A program made the translations under genes and the position numbers. From JAENVU01 sp031422675 (lineage in GTDB: Bacteria > Actinomycetota > Acidimicrobiia > IMCC26256 > JAENVU01), in the NCBI GenBank assembly GCA_031422675.1, contig JANPMG010000135.1:1-64000 (forward strand): 64,000 nucleotides of DNA. Direction: 5' to 3'. This document shows, in pieces, positions 34,453 through 41,904 of this stretch (the first letter of the stretch is position 1; each line of letters starts with the position of its first letter). The notes beneath the pieces are model-generated. The model was given only the letters and a program-made list of their open reading frames with translations, made no database searches and was not told where the DNA came from.

Positions 34453-35519
34453 TCACTCGATACGGTGCCGCTCGAACCGACTACGCAACGTGGCTCGCCG
34501 CGCGCGGTCATCCCGGTTACCGCGTGGGGCAGGTGTGGGACGCGCTCTACACACAGCGTCGCCCGCTGGCCACCGCGACGAACCTCCCGGCAGCGCTGCG
34601 CGACGAACTCGTGCGGGACTTCCCGCTCAGCCTCACGCCGATCGTCGAACAGCACGGAGATCGGGGTACCACTCGGAAGTTCCTCTTCGAAACTCACGAT
34701 GGCGCCCAGATCGAAACGGTCCTGATGCTGTCGCCGAGTCGCGCGACGGTCTGCGTGTCGTCCCAGGCCGGGTGCGCAATGGGCTGCACGTTCTGCGCGA
34801 CGGGCCAAGCCGGGTTCGAACGCCAGCTCACCGCGGGCGAGATCGTCGAGCAAGTTCTCGTCGCCGGTCACGATGCCGGCCAACCGATCACCAACGTGGT
34901 GTTCATGGGAATGGGTGAACCGCTGGCGAACTACGACCCCACCTGGGCGGCCATCCAACGCATCCACGGTGACATCGGGATCTCCGCGCGGCGGATCGTG
35001 GTGTCGACGGTGGGGGTGGTCCCCGGGATTCGTCGGCTGGCGCGAGAATCGATTCCGGTGACCCTGGCGGTGTCGCTCCACGCAGCCGAGGATCGATTGC
35101 GCAACACGATGATCCCGCTGAACCGGCGCTACCCACTCTCCGAACTCGTCGACGCCGCGCACGAGTACGCCCGCACGCGAGGCCGGCGGGTGACGTTCGA
35201 GTACGCATGCATCGACGGGGTGAACGACCAGCCCGAGCACGCCCAGTCACTGGCGGAGTTGCTGCGCCCGCTCGGACCGCTGGGTGCGCACGTGAATCTG
35301 ATTCCGCTGAACCGAACCGCTGACTTTTCGGGCTCCGCGCCCGAGATGTCCCGGATACGCGATTTCGCGGTGCTCCTCGGTGACCTCGGCCTCAACGCCA
35401 CCGTCCGGCGCAACCGCGGCACCGACATCGACGCGGCCTGCGGCCAGCTCCGGGAACGAGTCGCCATTTCGGGCGCGAGCCCGATCGAGGCCGGCCCATC
35501 GACCAGAATGCCCGAGTGA
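34449..35519 (+). CDS. rlmN: 23S rRNA (A2503-C2)/tRNA (A37-C2) methyltransferase
   Basis: A radical-SAM methyltransferase of 356 residues. The 4Fe-4S cysteines are C109, C113 and C116 in CAMGCTFC, followed by FMGMGEPLANYD and VSTVGVVPGIRRLA. The methyl-accepting Cys is near the C-terminus in DIDAACGQLR. It starts at an ATG overlapping the mshD stop (ATGA) and overlaps the next membrane-protein gene by four bases, so the three are coupled. Confidence 0.95.
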   Translation: MITRYGAARTDYATWLAARGHPGYRVGQVWDALYTQRRPLATATNLPAALRDELVRDFPLSLTPIVEQHGDRGTTRKFLFETHDGAQIETVLMLSPSRATVCVSSQAGCAMGCTFCATGQAGFERQLTAGEIVEQVLVAGHDAGQPITNVVFMGMGEPLANYDPTWAAIQRIHGDIGISARRIVVSTVGVVPGIRRLARESIPVTLAVSLHAAEDRLRNTMIPLNRRYPLSELVDAAHEYARTRGRRVTFEYACIDGVNDQPEHAQSLAELLRPLGPLGAHVNLIPLNRTADFSGSAPEMSRIRDFAVLLGDLGLNATVRRNRGTDIDAACGQLRERVAISGASPIEAGPSTRMPE

Positions 35520-35866
35520 ACCAACGCCAGTTCCTGAACCGTTCGCACCCTCAGACGCTGCTCAACGCCACGTTGCTGTGCTATTTCGAGGCCGTCTTCA
35601 GCTTGCTCGATTCACCCGGCGACGGACGCCTGCTGCTCATCGCCATTGGTCTGGCCGCCGGTGGATTCGGGATCGCCAACGACATGAAGTGGGGTTACGG
35701 CGTTGCCCTGGTGTCCGCCATCCTCCACGCCGCGATCTGGATCTCGTTCTACGGGTCCGACGTCCTCGGATTCCCCCAGATCATCTCGTTCGCGTTCTCG
35801 GTGCTGCTTGTGATCCTCCTCGTGCATCCGATGAGCCGTGAATACCAACGCATCTGGTTTCGATAG
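35516..35866 (+). CDS. Small membrane protein, unknown
   Basis: A 116-residue protein with three or four hydrophobic segments (LLLIAIGLAAGGFGIAN, YGVALVSAILHAAIWISF, IISFAFSVLLVILLV) and a short basic C-terminus (REYQRIWFR). GTG start overlapping the rlmN stop indicates translational coupling. No family recognised. Confidence 0.7.
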   Translation: MNQRQFLNRSHPQTLLNATLLCYFEAVFSLLDSPGDGRLLLIAIGLAAGGFGIANDMKWGYGVALVSAILHAAIWISFYGSDVLGFPQIISFAFSVLLVILLVHPMSREYQRIWFR

Positions 35867-35887
35867 CGATCTCGGCACCCGCAGACG

Positions 35888-37474
35888 ATGACCCCGATCG
35901 CCGGCCTCGTCTCGGAGTTCGCGTCCCGTATCGCGCCGTTGGACCGTTGCGCGAACGAAGCCTGGTGGCGAGCGAGCACCGATGTCACCCCGGCGCACGA
36001 GGCCGAGCGGGTGGCGGCTGATCTGGCGCTCCGTGCCGCGCTCTCGGATCGCGCCACGTTCGCCGCCCTGGCTCCCGATGCCGCCGATGATCGAGTCGTG
36101 GCGCGCCAAGCGCTCGTGCTGCGTGACCGCATGCGGCCCCACCAGATTTCGGAAACCACCCGCCGCGCCATCGTTCATCTCGAAGCCGAACTCGACGCGA
36201 CGTTCAACTCGTTCCGCCCGGAGCTCGATGGTGAGAAAGTGGACGACAACACCATCGCGGCGATCTTGCGTGAATCCGACGACCCGGAACGGCGAGCCCG
36301 CGCCTGGTCCGCGTCGAAGTCGGTGGGCGCGGTGATGGCTGCGTCGGTTCGCGAGCTGGCGCATCTCCGCAATGCGGCCGCCCGAGAGTTGGGTGCGCGC
36401 GACTATTTCGCACTCACACTCGAGACATCGGAACTGGACGAGGATCGGCTCTTCGCCACCCTGGGCGCAGTCGACGCCGCGACCGCAGTTCCGTTCGCCG
36501 CGTGGAAGGCGGCGGCCGATCGCGCTCGTGCCGAACGCTTCGGGTGCGATCCGGCCGCGCTGAGACCCTGGCACTACGACGATCCGTTCTTCCAGGCCGC
36601 ACCGCGCGACCCAGACCTCGACCTCGAACCGTGGTTCGTGGCGTCCGACCTCGAATCCTGGACCCGCACCACGTTCGCCGGGATCGGACTGGACATCGAA
36701 CCCGCCCTGGACCGCAGCGACTTGCTCCCCCGTGCAGGCAAGAGCCAGCACGCCTTCTGCATCGACATCGATCGCGCCGGCGACGTCCGGGTGCTCTGCA
36801 ACAACGTCCCGGGGTCGTACTGGGCCGAGACGATGCTGCACGAGTTCGGCCACGCCGCCTACGACCTCGGCGTCGGTCGAGATCTTCCGGTGCTCCTGCG
36901 CTCGATGCATCCGCTCACGACCGAGGGCATCGCCATGCTCTTCGGTCGCTTGGCCCTCGATCCGGAATGGCTCACGCAGGTGGCCGGCGTGCCCGCGTCG
37001 GAGATCGAGGCCGCACAGGCCGCGCTGGCTCGTCGCCGTCACGTCGCACTCTTGGTCTTCGCCCGGTGGGTCCTCGTGATGACCCACTTCGAACGCGGCT
37101 TCTACGCCGACCCGGACGGCGATCACGACACTCGGTGGTGGGATCTCGTCGAGCGCTTCCAACTGCTCACCCGCCCCGTCGGTCGCCACGCGCCGGACTG
37201 GGCGGCGAAACTCCACGTGGCCCTCGCCCCCGTCTATTACCAGAACTATCTCCTCGGTGAACTCGTTGCATCGCAGCTTCAGGCCACCCTGACCTCGCGG
37301 TTCGGTGGCATCGTCGGCCGACCCGAGGTCGGCGCGTTCCTCCAGGCCGAGTTCTTCGGGCCGGGATGGAGCATCCGCTGGGACCAGTTGATCGAAGTGG
37401 CGACGGGTACGCCGCTCGGCGTCGAAGCGTTTGCCGCCGAGTTGACGGCGCTCGCCGAACCGACCGGGCAGTAA
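35888..37474 (+). CDS. Zinc metallopeptidase, M2/M3-like
   Basis: A 528-residue gluzincin without a signal peptide. The zinc motif HEFGHAAYD (HExxH) is followed about 28 residues later by TTEGIAMLFGRL, whose Glu is the likely third ligand. Upstream SKSVGAVMAASVRELAHLRNAAARELG and QHAFCIDIDRAGDVRVLCN fit the bacterial M2-like peptidases related to ACE and oligopeptidases. Substrate is unknown. It begins 21 bases after the membrane-protein gene and is followed 6 bases later by the C69 gene. Confidence 0.8.
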   Translation: MTPIAGLVSEFASRIAPLDRCANEAWWRASTDVTPAHEAERVAADLALRAALSDRATFAALAPDAADDRVVARQALVLRDRMRPHQISETTRRAIVHLEAELDATFNSFRPELDGEKVDDNTIAAILRESDDPERRARAWSASKSVGAVMAASVRELAHLRNAAARELGARDYFALTLETSELDEDRLFATLGAVDAATAVPFAAWKAAADRARAERFGCDPAALRPWHYDDPFFQAAPRDPDLDLEPWFVASDLESWTRTTFAGIGLDIEPALDRSDLLPRAGKSQHAFCIDIDRAGDVRVLCNNVPGSYWAETMLHEFGHAAYDLGVGRDLPVLLRSMHPLTTEGIAMLFGRLALDPEWLTQVAGVPASEIEAAQAALARRRHVALLVFARWVLVMTHFERGFYADPDGDHDTRWWDLVERFQLLTRPVGRHAPDWAAKLHVALAPVYYQNYLLGELVASQLQATLTSRFGGIVGRPEVGAFLQAEFFGPGWSIRWDQLIEVATGTPLGVEAFAAELTALAEPTGQ

Positions 37475-37480
37475 CCCAGG

Positions 37481-38665
37481 GTGTGCGATTCGCTGTGCGT
37501 GATCAGCGAGGCCGGACTGGTGTTCGGGAAGAACTCCGACCGCCCGCCGAATGAACCGCAGGTGGTGCAGGCGTTCGGTCGCCGGCCGGCCGGCGGTTCC
37601 GTACGGACGCAGTATCTCGAGCTTCCGGATGTGGGTGCCGCTCGATTCATCGGGTCCCGGCCCACCTGGTTGTGGGGCGTCGAACACGGATTGAACGAGC
37701 ACGGTGTGGCGATCGGCAACGAGAAGATCTGGACCACCGGCGCGCCCCGGGCACGCCCGGCGGCCCTCACCGGGATGGACATCGTCCGCCTGGGCCTCGA
37801 ACGTGGCCGTACCGCCGACGAAGCCCTCACCGTGATGACCGACCTGATCGAGGAGTACGGCCAGGGCGGCAGCGGGGAACGGGACCACAACGAGCCCTAT
37901 GACTCGTCGTTCCTGATCGCCGACGTGCGAGACGGCTGGATGCTCGAGACCTGCGACCGTACCTGGGTCGCTCGTCCGATCGGGTCCGGAGCCGCGATCT
38001 CGAACCGCATCAGCATCGAACGGGAGTGGACCCGGTCGTCACCAGATGTTCCGACGGGCGCGGACTTCCAAACCTGGCGCCACCCCGATGTGCCCACCAC
38101 CATCGCGGATCATCGCCTCGCCGCTACTCGGGCCTGCGTCCGGAATGGGCGGAACGTCACGCCGCGCGCGTTGGTGAGTGCACTGCGCGATCACGGGACT
38201 GGCGCGTGGGGATCACCCGGAGAGCAAGAGATCGTGTCCAGCCCGATCCCCGACGCGCCCGGCGACGACCACCGCGGAGTCACGGTGTGCATGCACGTGC
38301 GCGACTACCAGGCCACGACCGCGTCGATGGTCTGCGCCGTGGCCGCCGATGCCGCGGTGGGGCCGCGCGCGTGGGTCGCGTTGGGGAGTCCGTGCGTGTC
38401 GGTGTACATGCCGGTGTTCCCGAGCGCCGGCCTACCGGCGCAGCTCGCCGACGCGGCAACGTGGTCTCGGTTCGCCGCGGCACGCGATCGCGCCGAGGCC
38501 GATCCCACCGCGCTCGGCGCGATCCGGTCGGTGTTCGCACCGGTGGAGCGGGAACTGTGGTCTCGTGCGGACGCCATCGACGGCGCCGATCACGAAGCGT
38601 TGGACGCCTACACCGCGACCGCGTTCGAGTCCGTGGACCGGGCTCTGCGCGCGCTGTCGCTCTAA
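37481..38665 (+). CDS. C69 family (secernin-like) peptidase
   Basis: A 394-residue Ntn-hydrolase. The protein starts M-C-D at a GTG, so removal of the initiator exposes Cys2 as the catalytic nucleophile without a propeptide, as in secernins. GKNSDRPPNEPQ, GVEHGLNEHGVAIGNEKIWT and GMDIVRLGLERGRTADEAL are family motifs. It probably acts as a cytoplasmic dipeptidase or amidase. The TAA stop coincides with the start of a -10-like hexamer for the next gene. Confidence 0.85.
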   Translation: MCDSLCVISEAGLVFGKNSDRPPNEPQVVQAFGRRPAGGSVRTQYLELPDVGAARFIGSRPTWLWGVEHGLNEHGVAIGNEKIWTTGAPRARPAALTGMDIVRLGLERGRTADEALTVMTDLIEEYGQGGSGERDHNEPYDSSFLIADVRDGWMLETCDRTWVARPIGSGAAISNRISIEREWTRSSPDVPTGADFQTWRHPDVPTTIADHRLAATRACVRNGRNVTPRALVSALRDHGTGAWGSPGEQEIVSSPIPDAPGDDHRGVTVCMHVRDYQATTASMVCAVAADAAVGPRAWVALGSPCVSVYMPVFPSAGLPAQLADAATWSRFAAARDRAEADPTALGAIRSVFAPVERELWSRADAIDGADHEALDAYTATAFESVDRALRALSL

Positions 38666-38668
38666 CCT
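38663..38668 (+). promoter_or_regulatory. Putative leaderless -10 box (TAACCT) overlapping a stop codon
   Basis: TAACCT begins with the TAA stop of the C69 gene and ends 7 bases before the GTG of the YyaL-type gene. It follows the window's leaderless pattern, so the second gene may have its own promoter despite the 10-base gap. Confidence 0.4.
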
Positions 38669-38675
38669 CCGCGGC

Positions 38676-40694
38676 GTGAACCGACTCGCCGGCGAAACCA
38701 GTCCGTACCTGCGTCAACACGCGGACAATCCGGTGGACTGGTATCCGTGGGGCCCCGAGGCCTTCGCGCACGCGGCCGCGGCGGACCGCCCGATCTTGCT
38801 GTCCATCGGATACTCCGCGTGCCATTGGTGTCACGTGATGGCGCACGAGTCGTTCGAGAACCCCGACATTGCGGCGGTGATGAACCGGCTGTTCGTGAAC
38901 GTGAAGGTCGATCGCGAAGAACGCCCCGATGTGGACGCGGTGTACATGGAGGCAGTGCAGGCGCTGAGCGGTCACGGGGGTTGGCCGATGACGGTGTTCC
39001 TCTCGCCCGATGGTCGCCCCTTCTACGGCGGGACGTACTTCCCGTCCGAAGATCGCCAGGGCATGCCCGGTTTCGTACGGATCATGGAGGCGGTGACCGA
39101 CGTCTGGGACAACCAGCGCGACGACGTCGCCGATCAGACCGCCAAGCTGCGCCACGCGATCGAGTCCAACACGCTGCGCGATCGGCTCGCTACGGGCGGC
39201 GCCGACCTCCAGTTCGCGGTGCTCGACCAGGCGTACGAAGTGGTACGCGAGTCGTTCGATCCGATCGAAGGTGGATTCGGTCGCGCACCGAAATTCCCCC
39301 CGTCGATGACCATCGACTTCCTGTTCCGATGCCACCAGCGCGGCGATGCACCCGACGCGCTCACGATGGCGGTCACCACGCTGGACGCGATGGCCGCGGG
39401 CGGGATCTATGACCATGTCGGCGGTGGGTTCGCCCGGTACTCCACCGATGCGGTGTGGTTGGTCCCCCACTTCGAGAAGATGCTCTACGACCAGGCGCTC
39501 CTGATCGGCGCCTACCTTCGGGGTCATCTCCTCACCGGATCGTCGCGCTACCGCGAAGTGGTGGAGGAGACCATCGAGTACGTGTTGCGAGATCTGAGCC
39601 ACGCCCGCGGCGGATTCTTCTCGGCCGAGGACGCCGATTCCGAAGGTGTCGAAGGGAAGTTCTCCCTCTGGTCGGTCGAGGAGATCGAGGCGGCGTGTGG
39701 TGAGGACGCCGCGGAGGTCATCCGCTTCTTCGGCGTGACGCCCGCCGCTAACTTCACCGATCCGCACACCGGATACTCGGGCACGATCCTGCACCAATTC
39801 GATCGCCACGAGACCCGCCCGGATGCGGTGCGACGTAGCCTGCCCCGGCTCCGGGCCGCCCGGAACGAACGGGTCCGTCCGGGTCTCGACGACAAAGTCC
39901 TCACCGCGTGGAACGCGATGTTCACCCGGTCCCTCATCGAAGCGTCGGCTGCGCTCGACCGCGAGGACTGGATGGACGCCGCGCGCGCCAACCTCGAGTT
40001 CCTCCTGGAGCAGCTCCGGCCCAATGGTCGGCTCCTCCGGTCATGGCAGGCCGACGGCGGTGCTCGTCATCTCGGGTACGCAGAGGACTATGCCGCGCTC
40101 ATCGGCGCGCTGGTCACGATGGCCGAACTCGACGACGTGCGGTGGCTCGCGCCGGCGATCGAACTCGCCGACGAGTTCATCGAACTCTTCGCCGACGACG
40201 AGAGCGGCGGGTTCTTCACCACGGGCACCGACGCCGAGGCCCTGATCGTGCGGCCCCAGGACTTCTTCGACAATGCCACGCCGTCGGAGAACTCACTCGC
40301 GGCGGACGCGCTGCTTCGCCTCGCGGCCGTGACGGGAGATCGCCGATGGTTGGCGGGTCCGGAGCGGCTCCTTGGCTTCCTTGGACCGGCGATGACTCAG
40401 TACCCCACATCGTTCGGGATGTTGCTGGGGGCGTACGAGCGGGCGCTGACCCCGGCCGTCGAGGTGGCGATCGTGGGGCCGGACCGGGAGTTGAGCCGCG
40501 TCTGGGCGCGGACCGTGACCGCGCACGGCGTGGGAGTCCGATGCCCAAACGGTGACGGCGACGATCTCACACCGTTGCTGGCGGACCGTCCGTTCGACGG
40601 TTCGACGCGCGCGTACGTGTGCGAGAACTTTGCGTGTCGTCGCCCCGTGACCGGAGCCGACGAACTCGAAGCGCTCCTGAACGAGGTGCTCTGA
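38676..40694 (+). CDS. Thioredoxin-domain protein of the YyaL/SSP411 family
   Basis: A 672-residue protein with an N-terminal DUF255 thioredoxin fold, opening with NRLAGETSPYLRQHADNPVDW and carrying the CxxC in SACHWCHVMAHESF (Cys49, Cys52). It is followed by a long alpha/alpha barrel resembling N-acylglucosamine epimerases (GIYDHVGGGFARYSTD, HFEKMLYDQALL). The family is widespread from bacteria to mammals (SPATA20) with unclear function. The start GTG at 38676 is preceded by a candidate -10 box; the earlier in-frame region overlaps the C69 gene out of frame. Confidence 0.9.
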   Translation: MNRLAGETSPYLRQHADNPVDWYPWGPEAFAHAAAADRPILLSIGYSACHWCHVMAHESFENPDIAAVMNRLFVNVKVDREERPDVDAVYMEAVQALSGHGGWPMTVFLSPDGRPFYGGTYFPSEDRQGMPGFVRIMEAVTDVWDNQRDDVADQTAKLRHAIESNTLRDRLATGGADLQFAVLDQAYEVVRESFDPIEGGFGRAPKFPPSMTIDFLFRCHQRGDAPDALTMAVTTLDAMAAGGIYDHVGGGFARYSTDAVWLVPHFEKMLYDQALLIGAYLRGHLLTGSSRYREVVEETIEYVLRDLSHARGGFFSAEDADSEGVEGKFSLWSVEEIEAACGEDAAEVIRFFGVTPAANFTDPHTGYSGTILHQFDRHETRPDAVRRSLPRLRAARNERVRPGLDDKVLTAWNAMFTRSLIEASAALDREDWMDAARANLEFLLEQLRPNGRLLRSWQADGGARHLGYAEDYAALIGALVTMAELDDVRWLAPAIELADEFIELFADDESGGFFTTGTDAEALIVRPQDFFDNATPSENSLAADALLRLAAVTGDRRWLAGPERLLGFLGPAMTQYPTSFGMLLGAYERALTPAVEVAIVGPDRELSRVWARTVTAHGVGVRCPNGDGDDLTPLLADRPFDGSTRAYVCENFACRRPVTGADELEALLNEVL

Positions 40695-40708
40695 GCGGCC
40701 GGAGCAGA

Positions 40709-41383
40709 TCAGGTGTGGCCGAGGCCGTTGGCGAGCGCGTCGGCGGTCGCCCACCCGAACGCGATCACCGCTTCGCCCCGCATCGGGTCCACTTCGCCGA
40801 GGACCGCGGTGGCCGCCTTGCCGCCACCCTTCACCGAACTCGCGTCGAGAACGGCTTCCGGTGCGGCCTTGCCCTTGCCCTTGTGGGTCACCCGGAACGC
40901 GCGATCGTCGTACCGGGTGTCACAGCCGAAGCGACGCGCGAGGCGCCGGCCCCACGCGCGTTCCTCACCGGTCGGTGAGTAGTCCTGGCGCGGGACGACG
41001 TCCGCGAGACCCTGAAGCAGTCCGTACGCGGCGGGATGCGCGATCCGACCGGCCACGAGTACGTCTTCGTCCGGGAAGGAGATCGCGGCGCGGCGGTACA
41101 GCTCGCCGACCATGCCCTTCACTGCGAGGCCCGCTTGACGACCCTTTTTGGCGGCACCAAGTCCCCAGAGAATGCAGGGCGTGCCGCCGACGCGCTCGAG
41201 CGAACCGAACATGAAGCCGTGGGTGTCTTCGTCGACGGCCGCCACCACGATCAGCGGGAAATGCTCGACGTGGCTCTCGAGTTGGGTGTCCATTCCGGGC
41301 AGACCCACGGACGCCAACAGCTGGCCGAGCTCATCGAGTTCGGCGGGCTTCAGCGAAACGGAATCACGGGATTCGACCTGCAT
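40709..41383 (-). CDS. Hypothetical protein, possibly GNAT-fold
   Basis: A 224-residue protein with GGAG five bases before the ATG. The N-terminal half (IVVAAVDEDTHGFMFGSLERV, LWGLGAAKKGRQAGLAVKGMVGELYRRAA) has the rhythm of a GNAT-like domain, but the acetyl-CoA loop is not clear. The C-terminal region is Lys/Gly rich (HKGKGKAAPEAV) and ends in a conserved-looking GEAVIAFGWATADALANGL. Convergent with the YyaL-type gene. No firm function. Confidence 0.6.
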   Translation of the reverse strand: MQVESRDSVSLKPAELDELGQLLASVGLPGMDTQLESHVEHFPLIVVAAVDEDTHGFMFGSLERVGGTPCILWGLGAAKKGRQAGLAVKGMVGELYRRAAISFPDEDVLVAGRIAHPAAYGLLQGLADVVPRQDYSPTGEERAWGRRLARRFGCDTRYDDRAFRVTHKGKGKAAPEAVLDASSVKGGGKAATAVLGEVDPMRGEAVIAFGWATADALANGLGHT

Positions 41384-41473
41384 CGTGTCTCCATTGTGCC
41401 CGACCCACGCTGCGGCGAGCCAGTCGGATTCCTCGCCCGTCGCGAGTGCGGCGGGTCGTCGTTCCTTTACCGG

Positions 41474-41857
41474 TCAGCCCGCGAGCGGGGTGGCCGTCGT
41501 CATGTCCCAATAGGCCCGCACGCTGGTGAGCTGACCGTCGTCGTCGAACTTCATCACGTCGACGGCACTCATCGTGAGCCCGCCGCCGCCCATGTGGGCG
41601 TTGATCTCGATCACCACGGCGGCTTCTCCGCCCGCGATCAACGTCTGTTTCGGCGCCAGGATGATTCGGTCCGCCAACTCGCGGGCGCTGTCCCAAAACG
41701 CGCTCAGCGCATCCGTCCCAACGTGAGTCGGTGTCCCGACCGGGTCTTCGAGCACGCCATCGGACGCCCACAGGGCCAGGAAAGCGTCCTTGTCGTTCCG
41801 GGCGTAGGCATCGACGTAACCGTCGACCGTGGCCTGGATCTGCTCGTTCGAAGCCAT
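41474..41857 (-). CDS. SnoaL/NTF2-like protein
   Basis: A 127-residue cone-shaped alpha+beta fold protein of the ketosteroid isomerase/SnoaL superfamily: IQATVDGYVDAYARNDKDAFLALWASDGVLEDPVG, then VGTDALSAFW and a C-terminal sheet (MSAVDVMKFDDDGQLTSVRAYWD). Relatives include isomerases, cyclases and ligand-binding proteins. AAGG precedes the ATG. No pathway context in the neighbours. Confidence 0.8.
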   Translation of the reverse strand: MASNEQIQATVDGYVDAYARNDKDAFLALWASDGVLEDPVGTPTHVGTDALSAFWDSARELADRIILAPKQTLIAGGEAAVVIEINAHMGGGGLTMSAVDVMKFDDDGQLTSVRAYWDMTTATPLAG

Positions 41858-41904
41858 GCGAACCTTCGAGTGCTCGGCGAGGGGGCACTCAGCTTACCGG
41901 TTCG

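Noticed and set aside
35612..37888. 758-codon minus-strand open frame
   Set aside because: Antisense to the M2-like peptidase and C69 genes, whose zinc and nucleophile motifs are intact.
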